60,221 nt of DNA from a virus. The translations under genes were made by a program, and so were the position numbers. This document shows positions 21,814-29,173 of the stretch, one piece after another; position 1 is the stretch's first letter, and every line of letters begins with the position of its first letter. The notes beneath the pieces are model-generated. The model had not been told where the DNA came from and made no database searches. It saw only the letters and a program-made list of their open reading frames with translations. The stretch is from IMG/VR virus record IMGVR_UViG_3300034012_000852, positions 1 through 60,221 of that record. One strand, given 5' to 3'.

Positions 21814-22538
21814 ACAACGACGGCGAATACCGCATAGACCTCAAGGTCAGGAACAACCTGATCCTCAGTGCGATTGAGCTTGCGGGCTACAAGAACGTGG
21901 CGCAGTTCTGCAAGGCTGCGAACCTGGGCCAGTCGCTCGTCGGCGGCTTGATCAACTTCAAGACCTCACCGATTGCCAGCACGGGTGACCTCACCCCCAC
22001 TGCGCAGAGCCTCTGTGACTTCCTTGGACTGTTGCCGGAAGAGTTGTGGACGAAGGAGCAGTTGGCCTTCGTGCTGCCGACCAACAAGTCGCACTTCAGC
22101 ATGAACCACAAGGAGATGGTGCTGACCCTTGCGCGACACACGGGAGAGTTGCTTGAAGCCCCCGCCCCCGATGCTGGGCTGGAGGAGGAAGACAGGCAAC
22201 GTGTTGTGGGTGAGGTGCTCGACAGCCTCACGCCGCGCGAGGCTAAGGTGCTGCGCATGCGCTTCGGCATCGACACGCAAAACGACTACACGCTGGACGA
22301 GGTAGGCGCCAAGTTTGACGTGTGCCGCGAACGCATCCGTCAGATCGAAGCCAAGGCGATACGGAAACTGAAGAAACCCGAACGCTCAGACCCACTGCGC
22401 GAGTACGTGGGGGTTTCAACAGGTGTGGACTTCGACGCCATCAAGCAAGCGCACGAGTGGGCCAAGATGAACCCGGACGAGCGCGCTGCGTGGGAAGAAG
22501 AGCAGCGCAAGAAAGAAGAAGCGAGGAAGACCGCATGA
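21810..22538 (+). CDS. HTH-like domain fused to sigma-70 region 4, 242 aa
   Basis: Residues 138-190 are an unmistakable RpoD region 4: [18 protein letters not shown], then [12 protein letters not shown] and [19 protein letters not shown], very close to the bacterial primary sigma factor that reads the -35 box. Regions 1-3 are absent. Residues about 15-80 instead look like a Cro/XRE-type helix-turn-helix ([20 protein letters not shown], then [14 protein letters not shown]). The C-terminus is charged and helical. The protein could dock on host RNA polymerase through region 4 and bring or block promoters chosen by the other domain. ATGA overlap with the tiny membrane gene. The N-terminal call is less sure than the sigma call. 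Confidence 0.8.
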   Translation: MNNDGEYRIDLKVRNNLILSAIELAGYKNVAQFCKAANLGQSLVGGLINFKTSPIASTGDLTPTAQSLCDFLGLLPEELWTKEQLAFVLPTNKSHFSMNHKEMVLTLARHTGELLEAPAPDAGLEEEDRQRVVGEVLDSLTPREAKVLRMRFGIDTQNDYTLDEVGAKFDVCRERIRQIEAKAIRKLKKPERSDPLREYVGVSTGVDFDAIKQAHEWAKMNPDERAAWEEEQRKKEEARKTA

Positions 22539-22654
22539 GATGGCTTGGTGACTTGTTCGCCCTGGCCTGGGCGGTGTCCATCCTGCTCGTGATCTTCCTC
22601 GGGCCGTTCGTGGCAGTGGCGGTGTTGATCAGTTATTTGTGGGGGATGGTATGA
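22535..22654 (+). CDS. tiny membrane protein, 39 aa
   Basis: ATG 22535 overlaps the previous TGA. Almost the whole chain is hydrophobic ([20 protein letters not shown], then [14 protein letters not shown]), giving one long or two short membrane helices. Function is unknown. It is coupled downstream by another ATGA. Confidence 0.55.
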   Translation: MRWLGDLFALAWAVSILLVIFLGPFVAVAVLISYLWGMV

Positions 22655-22941
22655 GTGAAGCGTTGAGACTGGCTGAGTTGATTGACAACGATCTGAAGAA
22701 AGCCGCGCACCACGAAGAAGCCGCCGCCGAACTGCGCCGCCTTCATGCGGTTAATGATTCGGACACCGCCCTGCTGCGGCAGGCGTTGGACTGTCTTGAG
22801 AACCATGTGATGCAGCGAACGTATGCTGGTGGCGTGGTTATCTGCAACACCGCAATCGCCCTGCGCGAACGACTGGCCTTGTCTGATGCAGCACTGTTGG
22901 CACCTAAACCGGGGCAACTCAAAGACAGGGGGAAGAAATGA
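22651..22941 (+). CDS. helical early protein, 96 aa
   Basis: ATG 22651 is preferred over GTG 22639: it overlaps the previous stop and follows GGGGGA. The protein is helical: LAELIDNDLKKAAHHEEAAA, then RQALDCLENHVMQRTYAGGV, with a C-terminal LxxKPGQLKDRGKK. The layout resembles short phage proteins that carry a region of paired Leu heptads. Unknown function. Confidence 0.6.
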   Translation: MSEALRLAELIDNDLKKAAHHEEAAAELRRLHAVNDSDTALLRQALDCLENHVMQRTYAGGVVICNTAIALRERLALSDAALLAPKPGQLKDRGKK

Positions 22942-23168
22942 CCCGCGACGAAATCATCGACATGGCAAACAAGGCGCATGCCTACATCGACCGTCACTTC
23001 CTGGTCGCTTCTAGCACGGGCATTGCTTCGTTTGAACACTTTGCCCGACTGGTGGCAGAGCGAGAGCGCGAGGCGTGTGCGAAGGTGTGTGAAGAACTAG
23101 ACGCATGGAACGAAGACGACCCCGGCAGCAGCGCAGCCGCAGCCATCAGAGCAAGGGGACAAGCATGA
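22938..23168 (+). CDS. EREACAKVCE-family protein, paralogue 1, 76 aa
   Basis: A charged helical start (MTRDEIIDMANKAHAYIDRH) leads to FEHFARLVAEREREACAKVC and ends AAAIRARGQA. The AEREREACAKVCE...AIRARGQ module occurs in three genes within 900 nt here and in many other phages. The paired cysteines and charged helix suggest a small metal-binding or dimerising domain. Biochemical role unknown. ATGA overlaps on both sides. Confidence 0.65.
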   Translation: MTRDEIIDMANKAHAYIDRHFLVASSTGIASFEHFARLVAEREREACAKVCEELDAWNEDDPGSSAAAAIRARGQA

Positions 23169-23389
23169 AGCGCGATCTGTACGACTTCACCACACCACCA
23201 GACACACCCAAGGAAGCACACACAACCATGTACTACTTCCCGCATGAGTACAAGAGTAGCGTGGGTCTTCAGTCCCGATCACCTGCGCTCAACAACCTGC
23301 CTTGCATGGCAGCACACTACGACTTGGGTGGCAACCTGCTGTTTACACGGTTCATCTTTAAGGATGGCACATGGAGGGATGAGAAATGA
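23165..23389 (+). CDS. small early protein, 74 aa
   Basis: ATG 23165 overlaps the previous TGA; AAGGGGACAAGC is upstream. It separates two EREACAKVC paralogues and is unrelated to them: KRDLYDFTTPPDTPKEAH, then HYDLGGNLLFTRFIFKDGTW, a mostly beta protein. Unknown function. Confidence 0.6.
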   Translation: MKRDLYDFTTPPDTPKEAHTTMYYFPHEYKSSVGLQSRSPALNNLPCMAAHYDLGGNLLFTRFIFKDGTWRDEK

Positions 23390-23577
23390 AAGAAGACATC
23401 ATCCGCATGGCGCGGGAGGTTGGGCTGTGGCCTGCTGTTACAGACATGTTCCCAAAAGAACTTGAACGCTTCGCCGCCCTTGTCGCCGCAGCCGAGCGTG
23501 AGGCGTGTGCGAAGGTGTGTGATGACGAGGGACTGCACATAACTGCATCCATCATCAGAGCAAGGGGGCAGGGATGA
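23386..23577 (+). CDS. EREACAKVCE-family protein, paralogue 2, 63 aa
   Basis: The N-terminus (MKEDIIRMAREVGLWPAVTD) differs from paralogue 1, but LERFAALVAAAEREACAKVC and the ending SIIRARGQG are shared, also at DNA level (gcgtgaggcgtgtgcgaagg). This looks like duplication with N-terminal exchange. Coupled to both neighbours by ATGA. Confidence 0.65.
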   Translation: MKEDIIRMAREVGLWPAVTDMFPKELERFAALVAAAEREACAKVCDDEGLHITASIIRARGQG

Positions 23578-23792
23578 ACAAACCATCTGGTTCATTCCTC
23601 GCATGGGAGAACACCCTGTGCAATGCGTTAGACCACCCAAGGATTCAATCCCAAAACGCATGGGAGGATGGGTATGCGAGTGGCGTAGCAGCCGAGCGTG
23701 AGGCGTGCGCGAAGGTGTGTGAACGGCTTTACGCAGATGGGTTTGGAATAAATTGTTGCGCCGACGCCATCAGAGCGAGGGGGCAGGAATGA
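23574..23792 (+). CDS. EREACAKVCE-family protein, paralogue 3, 72 aa
   Basis: Third member: MNKPSGSFLAWENTLCNALD, then YASGVAAEREACAKVCERLY and the ending CCADAIRARGQE. Extra cysteines (NCC) precede the terminal motif. Almost the same 24-30 nt core as paralogue 2 suggests recent duplication. Function is unknown. Confidence 0.65.
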   Translation: MNKPSGSFLAWENTLCNALDHPRIQSQNAWEDGYASGVAAEREACAKVCERLYADGFGINCCADAIRARGQE

Positions 23793-24082
23793 GCGGTGAC
23801 CACAACGCAAACCAGAAGCCCAAGCAGACCAAGGAAGAGCGGGAGTACCACCGCAAGCGCGGGGCCGAGATACTGGCGCAGATACAGGCAGCGCGGGAAC
23901 CCAAGGAAAAGCGGGGAGTGTCTGAGAGATCAGTGCGGGTGACCATCGGCATGATGCGAACCCTCGCAAGCAACATCCCCATCAGCCCGTTTCACCTACA
24001 CGCCGCAGACCAGATGGAGCGGATGCTTGATGAACTACTTCGACTGAGGAAAAGAAATGACCGACAAGAAACTGAAACTTGA
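23789..24082 (+). CDS. basic helical early protein, 97 aa
   Basis: ATG 23789 overlaps the previous TGA, with GGGGGCAGGA upstream. Lys/Glu/Arg-rich helical protein (KPKQTKEEREYHRKRGAEIL; then AADQMERMLDELLRLRKRND). Probably a coiled, nucleic-acid- or protein-binding peptide. It overlaps the following gene by 26 nt. Confidence 0.6.
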   Translation: MSGDHNANQKPKQTKEEREYHRKRGAEILAQIQAAREPKEKRGVSERSVRVTIGMMRTLASNIPISPFHLHAADQMERMLDELLRLRKRNDRQETET

Positions 24083-24260
24083 GATCGTACCTGGAGCCTT
24101 CGACAACTTCGATGGCACGCAGGAAGAACTGGACGAGATGATGGCCGCGATTAAACAGATGATGGAAGACGGCACGCTGTTTGAGAACTCGACAGAGGTT
24201 CCGCCGGAAGAAGCCGAACTCATCTGGCAGCGGCTTGGCAACATAAAGGATCGGCAGTGA
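24057..24260 (+). CDS. small acidic protein, 67 aa
   Basis: GAGGAAAAGAA lies upstream of ATG 24057. Acidic helical chain: FDGTQEELDEMMAAIKQMME, then VPPEEAELIWQRLGNIKD. A pair of amphipathic helices, unknown function. Its TGA overlaps the GTG start of the next gene (GTGA). Confidence 0.6.
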   Translation: MTDKKLKLEIVPGAFDNFDGTQEELDEMMAAIKQMMEDGTLFENSTEVPPEEAELIWQRLGNIKDRQ

Positions 24261-24667
24261 GCCCACCCAACCAAAAGGGCAAGCGCATGATCAAGATCAA
24301 CGCGATCACGCAGGCCCACCTGATCAAGCTCCTCCTCGAAGGCACCTACACCTGCCAGGAACTGGCCAACGAGACGGGCCTTCACTACGTGACCGTACTC
24401 CAATACACACGCGAACTCCACCGTGCGGGCGCCGCCCACATCAGCGGGTGGGAGAAAGACCCGCGAGGCCGTGATCTGGCGAAAATCTACAAACTTGGTG
24501 AGGGCAACGACAAGCGGCGTCATCGCAAGTCCGACGCAGAGAAGCAGGTCGCCTACCGCGCCAAGAAGAAGCAGATCAAACTAATGGAGATGTTGACATC
24601 ATGCAGTGCCCCGAGTGTGGAGCGAGAGCCCACGCCCTTGAAGTTAGAGCCACAACTGGTGGACTGA
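24257..24667 (+). CDS. winged-HTH DNA-binding protein, 136 aa
   Basis: The start is GTG 24257 (GTGA overlap, AAGGA upstream) or possibly ATG 24287. Residues about 15-65 form a winged helix: AHLIKLLLEGTYTCQELANE, TGLHYVTVLQYTRELHRAG, then the wing AAHISGWEKDPRGR. The tail is basic (KRRHRKSDAEKQVAYRAKKK). Probably a phage regulator of early or middle genes. The last 67 nt overlap the zinc-ribbon gene in another frame. Confidence 0.65.
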   Translation: MSPPNQKGKRMIKINAITQAHLIKLLLEGTYTCQELANETGLHYVTVLQYTRELHRAGAAHISGWEKDPRGRDLAKIYKLGEGNDKRRHRKSDAEKQVAYRAKKKQIKLMEMLTSCSAPSVEREPTPLKLEPQLVD

Positions 24668-24912
24668 AGCGAAGGAGATATGAATGCTCACAGTGCAAAC
24701 AAAGGTTCACGACAGTGGGGACACCGCAGGACCTGCGGCTGGACATGCACAACAACCCGCACCGTCACGAGCAAACGATACGCAAGTCGCGGGCAACCAC
24801 TACAAGCAGTTCCAAATCGAACCCTGGGACGCCATCATTGACTGGAATCTTGGCTACCTGGACGGCAACGCCGTCAAGTACCTCAGCCGGTGGCGACACA
24901 AGAACGGAATAG
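24601..24912 (+). CDS. NrdR-like zinc-ribbon protein, up to 103 aa
   Basis: The N-terminal 45 residues form a zinc ribbon (MQCPECGARAHALEVRATTG, then RRYECSQCKQRFTTVGTP) like that of NrdR and Ogr-type regulators. Beyond about residue 50 the frame becomes Ser/Thr-rich and looks like the shadow of the overlapping DUF3310 gene. Either the protein has a nonfunctional tail or it is genuinely dual-coded. A role in transcription control is inferred from the fold. Confidence 0.55.
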   Translation: MQCPECGARAHALEVRATTGGLKRRRYECSQCKQRFTTVGTPQDLRLDMHNNPHRHEQTIRKSRATTTSSSKSNPGTPSLTGILATWTATPSSTSAGGDTRTE

Positions 24913-24980
24913 AAGACCTCAAGAAGGCGCGTCACTACATCGACAAGCTGCTTGAGGTAGAGCAGGCAAAGAAATCATAG
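24684..24980 (+). CDS. DUF3310-family protein, 98 aa
   Basis: Residues about 35-95 match the DUF3310 pattern: VAGNHYKQFQIEPWDAIIDW, then GYLDGNAVKYLSRWRHKNG and DLKKARHYIDKLLE. The family is common in phages and has been described as nucleotide-kinase-related; that link is weak. ATG 24684 has a strong AAGGAG six bases upstream inside the zinc-ribbon gene, so the 229-nt overlap is real as a sequence feature. The first 30 residues are low in structure. Confidence 0.8.
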   Translation: MLTVQTKVHDSGDTAGPAAGHAQQPAPSRANDTQVAGNHYKQFQIEPWDAIIDWNLGYLDGNAVKYLSRWRHKNGIEDLKKARHYIDKLLEVEQAKKS

Positions 24981-25116
24981 GCGGCGCGTTGGTTTGGTAA
25001 CGGTGGCAAGCCTTGCAGATGCGACCCACTTTTACCGCTTGCACAGTGCCGCCTGAAAGTACTTGCTGCGCAAGCATCCGTTTACCTAGACCGAGGGGGC
25101 TAGGAATCTGCGTCAC
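24919..25116 (-). CDS. possible minus-strand small protein, 65 aa
   Basis: A leftward frame in the only sizeable gap (24981-25154) of this part of the rightward block. It reads VTQIPSPLGLGKRMLAQQVL, then VKVGRICKACHRYQTNAPP, with one CxxC pair. The composition is protein-like and it is not a shadow of a plus-strand gene except over its last 60 nt. GTG 25116 follows a GGTGAGGG stretch; ATG 25079 is an alternative. It may be a remnant of an inserted gene or a chance frame. Confidence 0.3.
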   Translation of the reverse strand: MTQIPSPLGLGKRMLAQQVLSGGTVQAVKVGRICKACHRYQTNAPPMISLPALPQAACRCSDAPS

Positions 25117-25154
25117 CCCCTCACCTTCACCACCCAAAACTACAGGAGAAAGCA

Positions 25155-25640
25155 ATGGAACTACACACAACACTTGAAAAACTTCGCCATCACTGGGGCG
25201 AGACGATACGCCACGGAGGCGGATACTGCCCTGTGTGCACCCGATGGGGCAGCATCTACAAGCGGGGCATCAACCGCACGATGGCGCGCTCCCTGATCTG
25301 GCTCAACATGCAGCAGGGTGACGAGGACGGGTGGGTAGACGTGCCCGCCACCGGCCCCAAGGATGTGCTGCGCACCAACCAGTTGTCCACCCTCAAGTGG
25401 TGGGGGCTGATCCAGCGCAAGCCCAACGACGATCCGAAGAAGCGATGCTCTGGCATCTGGCGCGTGACAGACAAGGGCAAGGACTTCATCAGCAGCGCCA
25501 TCCGCGTGCCCAAGTACGTCTACACCTACAACGACGAGGTTGCGTTCTACGGTGATGAGACCGTGGCGCTCAGCGACTGCTTCCTCGACAACTTCGATTA
25601 CCGAGAAGTGATGGGGATTCCTCATGGCAGCGACGCCTGA
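25155..25640 (+). CDS. conserved Cys-pair/winged-helix-like protein, 161 aa
   Basis: ATG 25155 follows ACAGGAGAAAGCA. Signatures: GGGYCPVCTRWGSIYKRGIN near residue 25, SLIWLNMQQG, TNQLSTLKWWGLIQRKP near residue 80, then a strand-helix C-terminus. The LxxLKWWGL part resembles the recognition helix of a winged helix and the CPVC pair a half zinc site. I remember the family from phage genomes as hypothetical. It leads the replication gene group. Confidence 0.65.
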   Translation: MELHTTLEKLRHHWGETIRHGGGYCPVCTRWGSIYKRGINRTMARSLIWLNMQQGDEDGWVDVPATGPKDVLRTNQLSTLKWWGLIQRKPNDDPKKRCSGIWRVTDKGKDFISSAIRVPKYVYTYNDEVAFYGDETVALSDCFLDNFDYREVMGIPHGSDA

Positions 25641-25932
25641 AGTCAAGGTCAAGAAGCAGTGCGTGACACTGCTCAATGCCCATAAGGTTTACTACTTCTT
25701 CCCCGTGGCCTCGGGCTACGGTAGGGTGGGCATCCCCGACATCATCGCCTGCTGCGATGGCCACTTCCTGGCCATCGAGTGCAAGGCAGGCAAGAACAAA
25801 CCCACCGCTCTGCAGGAAGCCGAGATGCTCAAGATACGCACTGCAGGCGGCACGACCCTCGTGATCAACGAGGACAACATCAACGAACTACAGGGGTGGT
25901 TAGATGCTAGGAGTCAACTACATGAACAATGA
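25624..25932 (+). CDS. VRR-NUC domain nuclease, 102 aa
   Basis: Single-domain nuclease of the PD-(D/E)XK type. GIPDIIACCDGHFLAIECKA (residues about 36-55) supplies the catalytic Asp and the ExK motif, and TALQEAEMLKIRTAGG follows as in VRR-NUC proteins, which resemble Holliday-junction resolvases. Length is typical of phage stand-alone VRR-NUC. It overlaps the previous gene by 17 nt and precedes the DNA polymerase, so a recombination or branch-cleaving role in replication is likely. Confidence 0.85.
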   Translation: MAATPEVKVKKQCVTLLNAHKVYYFFPVASGYGRVGIPDIIACCDGHFLAIECKAGKNKPTALQEAEMLKIRTAGGTTLVINEDNINELQGWLDARSQLHEQ

Positions 25933-26194
25933 AGATTACGGGCGTTACATGGAGGCGGAGGTCGCCAACATGGAGCCGGAGAAGAAGGAGGCGCTGATCC
26001 ACGCCATCAAGACGCTGTTCCGCGCCTTCTCGGAAGACAACACGCAGGGCGTGCTCATACTGCTTGAGAAGGGTGAGTGCATGACGACGATGGGGCTGAA
26101 CGCCACGTACGACGAGTCGGTGCGCATAGTCAACACGGCACTCAACGTCTTTATCGAGGACGCGATCACGACAGAGACAGAAACAAAACACTAA
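25922..26194 (+). CDS. helical protein before DNA polymerase, 90 aa
   Basis: ATG 25922 is preferred to ATG 25904 because TAGGAG lies 8 nt upstream of it. The protein is acidic and helical (MEPEKKEALIHAIKTLFRAF; VRIVNTALNVFIEDAIT). It has no motif I recognise. It sits 8 nt before the polymerase gene, so a replication accessory role is possible. Confidence 0.6.
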   Translation: MNNEDYGRYMEAEVANMEPEKKEALIHAIKTLFRAFSEDNTQGVLILLEKGECMTTMGLNATYDESVRIVNTALNVFIEDAITTETETKH

Positions 26195-26202
26195 GGAGAA
26201 GC

Positions 26203-28176
26203 ATGAGCCTACCTTTTGATCAGATCATTGCAATTGACTTCGAGACGCGTTGGAGCAGCAAGGAGTACACCCTCTCGAAGATGACAACGGAGGAGTACAT
26301 ACGCGATGCACGTTTCAAGGCCTTCGGTGCTTGTGTCCATATACACGGAAGCGACGAACCGACTAAGTGGATTGGAGGATCAGACCTACCTGAGTACGTT
26401 TCTGGAATCGACTGGGGACGAACAGCCGTGCTTGCACATAACGCCCAGTTCGATGTATCCATCCTCTCTTGGTGCTACGGGGTGCAGCCAGCCTTCATCT
26501 TCGACACGCTGTCGATGGCGCGAGCTTTACGCGGCGTGGAGGTTGGCAATTCCCTCGCACAACTGGCAAGCGATTTTGGCCTTCCCCCCAAAGGGCGAGC
26601 CGTACATTCGACCGATGGACTGGAAGAGCTTACAGACGAGATCGAGCACGAGTTGGCCGAATACTGCGCGCACGACGTCTTTCTGTGTGAGTCCATCTTT
26701 GCAAGACTGGTGGTTGGATTCCCTGCCAAAGAGCTTAGGCTCATCGACCTCACCCTGAAGATGTACACGAGGCCGCTGCTGGAACTCGACCGGGGGATGC
26801 TGCAAGCGGCCATCGTAGAAGAAAGGGAAGCCCGTGAAGGACTGCTACAGAGGCTCGGCGTGGATGAGGCTGCGCTTGCGTCAAATGATAAGTTTGCTGC
26901 GCTCCTCGAACAAATCGGAGTTCCTCCGCCGATCAAAACCAGCAAGACCACGGGGCTTGAAACGTACGCGCTTGCGAAGAATGATGCCCTCTTTCAGGCG
27001 CTGCTCAACAGCGACAACGAAGACGTGATGCTGCTGTGCCAAGCACGGCTGAAGGTCAAGTCCACCAGTGAGCGCACGCGTGCACAACGCTTCCTCGACA
27101 TCGCGCACCGTGGCCGGTTGCCGGTTCCGCTGAGTTACTTCGGTGCAGGCACCGGGCGGTGGACGGCGAGCAAGGGGTCGGCCATCAACATGCAGAACCT
27201 CAAGCGTGGCAGCTTCCTGCGCAACGCCATCATGGCGCCCGAGGGCCACCTGCTGGTGGCCGGTGACCTCTCTCAAATCGAACCGCGTGTGCTCGGCGTG
27301 CTGTCGGACAACACGGCGCTGCTGGATATTTTTAGATCAGGGAGTGATGCCTACGCCCAGTTCGGCGCACAGATGTTCGGCATCCCGGGCCTGACCAAGG
27401 ACACGCACCCCGTGGAGCGGCAAGCAGCCAAGAGCGCGCTGATCGGGGCAGGCTACCAGTTGGGTTGGGCGTCGTTCGCCGCGCAGCTTCTGGTGGGGTT
27501 CCTGGGCGCCAAGCCGCTGCGCTACACCAAGGAGGACGCCAAGGTTCTGGGCGTCACGGGCGAGGACGTCAGGCGCTTCCTAGAGTGGGACGAGAATCTC
27601 AAGAAGCTGGAGGCCATCCCGCACACCTGCTCGACCCTGGAGTTGGCCATCCACTGCCTAGCAGCCAAGGCCATTATCGACAAGTACCGCGCCGCCTCGC
27701 AGCCCGTGGTGGCGTTCTGGAACCTGTGCCAGGAACTGATCGAGTACAGCCTGTACCGGGGCAAGGAATACAAGCACAAGTGCATCACGTTCCGCAAGGA
27801 ACAAATCGTCTTGCCAAGTGGCATGGCGATGCGGTATCCTGATCTCCGCCAGGACAAGGACGAGGGTGGTCGATCCCAGTGGTCGTACGCTGACGGCAAG
27901 AAGCGCATCAAGCTGTACGCCGGGAAGATCACCAACAACATTGTTCAAGGCACGGCGCGCTGCGTCATGACAGACGGGATGCTAAGGGTTGCGAAGAAGT
28001 ACCCTTTGGTAGGCACGGTGCATGACGAATTGATCGCCGTGATACCGGAAGGAGACGAAGATTACGCTAAGACTTGGGTCTTGGCGCAGATGACTATGGA
28101 GCCGCCATATTTACCGGGCATCCCGCTTGATGCGGGAGTCGGTGTTCACAAGCGGTATGGAATGACCAAAGACTAA
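26203..28176 (+). CDS. DNA polymerase I (family A) with 3'-5' exonuclease, 657 aa
   Basis: Replicative polymerase. Exonuclease motifs: I at IAIDFETRW (residues about 9-17), II at AHNAQFDVSILSW, III at YCAHDVFLCE. Polymerase motif A is AGDLSQIEPRV near residue 354, motif B is RQAAKSALIGAGYQLGW near 405, and motif C is VHDELIAV near 606. All catalytic acidic residues (D in A, HDE in C) are present. Length fits a phage PolA lacking the 5' nuclease. ATG 26203 follows AAGGAGAAGC; upstream in-frame codons belong to the previous gene's shadow. Confidence 0.93.
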   Translation: MSLPFDQIIAIDFETRWSSKEYTLSKMTTEEYIRDARFKAFGACVHIHGSDEPTKWIGGSDLPEYVSGIDWGRTAVLAHNAQFDVSILSWCYGVQPAFIFDTLSMARALRGVEVGNSLAQLASDFGLPPKGRAVHSTDGLEELTDEIEHELAEYCAHDVFLCESIFARLVVGFPAKELRLIDLTLKMYTRPLLELDRGMLQAAIVEEREAREGLLQRLGVDEAALASNDKFAALLEQIGVPPPIKTSKTTGLETYALAKNDALFQALLNSDNEDVMLLCQARLKVKSTSERTRAQRFLDIAHRGRLPVPLSYFGAGTGRWTASKGSAINMQNLKRGSFLRNAIMAPEGHLLVAGDLSQIEPRVLGVLSDNTALLDIFRSGSDAYAQFGAQMFGIPGLTKDTHPVERQAAKSALIGAGYQLGWASFAAQLLVGFLGAKPLRYTKEDAKVLGVTGEDVRRFLEWDENLKKLEAIPHTCSTLELAIHCLAAKAIIDKYRAASQPVVAFWNLCQELIEYSLYRGKEYKHKCITFRKEQIVLPSGMAMRYPDLRQDKDEGGRSQWSYADGKKRIKLYAGKITNNIVQGTARCVMTDGMLRVAKKYPLVGTVHDELIAVIPEGDEDYAKTWVLAQMTMEPPYLPGIPLDAGVGVHKRYGMTKD

Positions 28177-28190
28177 ACAAAGGAGAAAGC

Positions 28191-28496
28191 ATGCCCAACA
28201 TCCCCGTCCGCATCCGCGTAGGTAAGCAGATGTATTCCGTTGACGTGGTCGAGTCCATGCGCCGCAAGGCGACGATGGGCCGCACCTACTACGACCTGGG
28301 TCGCATCGAGATCGGCGCCAGCAGCAACCTCACAGGGCGCAAGTTCACGGACGCTGAGATCGACGACACCTTCTGGCACGAGGTCACACACGCCATCCTC
28401 TACGACATGGGTCACCGCCTGTACAACGACGAGCACTTCGTCACCGAGTTCTCAGGGCGCCTTGCCAAGGCCATCAAGTCAGCGAAGTTCAAATGA
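28191..28496 (+). CDS. small HExxH zincin-like protein, 101 aa
   Basis: The motif FWHEVTHAILYDMGH (residues about 62-76) contains HExxH followed by a third candidate ligand, as in zinc metallopeptidases of the ImmA/IrrE or SprT kind. The N-terminal 55 residues are a beta domain (IRVGKQMYSVDVVESMRRKA). It is about the smallest size for such a fold. Small HExxH proteins are frequent beside phage replication genes. The target is unknown; a processed repressor or host factor is possible. Coupled by ATGA to the nuclease gene. Confidence 0.7.
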   Translation: MPNIPVRIRVGKQMYSVDVVESMRRKATMGRTYYDLGRIEIGASSNLTGRKFTDAEIDDTFWHEVTHAILYDMGHRLYNDEHFVTEFSGRLAKAIKSAKFK

Positions 28497-29164
28497 GCGA
28501 AACAAACATCACGTGGAGCCACAGCGGCCTGAAGGACTTCGAGGGCTGCGCTCGGCGCTACCACGAGGTCAAGGTTCTAAAGAACTACCCGTTCCAAGAG
28601 ACGACGCACACCATCTACGGGAAGGACGTGCACAAGGCCATCGAGGACTACGGCAAGGACGGCACACCCATCCCCGAGAAGTACGCGCAGTTCAAGCCGG
28701 TGGTGGACGCGGTGCTCAGTAAGCCTGGGCGCAAGCTGTTCGAGCACGAGATGGGTGTGACGCGTGACCTGCAGCCTTGCGGCTTCAACGATCCCAACCG
28801 TTGGGTGCGCGGCATTGCCGACCTGCTGATCATTGACGACGACAACCTGTCGGCCAAGGTGGTTGACTGGAAAACAGGTAACAACAAGTACCCCGACCGA
28901 GATCAACTGATCCTCATGTCTCTCATGGTGTTCACGCACTTCCCCCACATCAGGCAAGTGAAGTCGGCGCTGTTCTTCCTCGTCAAGGAGTCGATGACCA
29001 CCCACGCCATGCTGCGCGGTGAGGCCGAGGAAGCATGGTGGCGCTACCGTGAGCGTGTGGCCAAGCTCGAAGCAGCGCACACCACCGAGGTGTGGAACCC
29101 ATCACAGTCCCCTCTGTGCGGATGGTGCCCTGTGGCCACCTGCACGTTCAACCCCAAGCACTAG
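28493..29164 (+). CDS. PD-(D/E)XK nuclease, Cas4/RecB-like, 223 aa
   Basis: WSHSGLKDFEGCARRYHEVK (residues about 8-27) is the typical start of the PDDEXK_1/Cas4 group. RGIADLLIIDDDNLSAKVVD and WKTGNNKY contain the catalytic Asp and the D-x-K pair, followed by a QLILMSLMVF helix. One early Cys (GC near residue 19) and CGWCPVATC at the end make a 1+3 cysteine set, like the 4Fe-4S cluster of Cas4 and AddB. Probably a 5' exonuclease for replication or recombination. No CRISPR genes are nearby. Confidence 0.85.
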   Translation: MSETNITWSHSGLKDFEGCARRYHEVKVLKNYPFQETTHTIYGKDVHKAIEDYGKDGTPIPEKYAQFKPVVDAVLSKPGRKLFEHEMGVTRDLQPCGFNDPNRWVRGIADLLIIDDDNLSAKVVDWKTGNNKYPDRDQLILMSLMVFTHFPHIRQVKSALFFLVKESMTTHAMLRGEAEEAWWRYRERVAKLEAAHTTEVWNPSQSPLCGWCPVATCTFNPKH

Positions 29165-29173
29165 GAGCCAAGC

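Noticed and set aside
28493-29164. CRISPR-associated Cas4
   Set aside because: No other Cas gene and no repeat-spacer array were seen. A phage replication/recombination nuclease explains it better.
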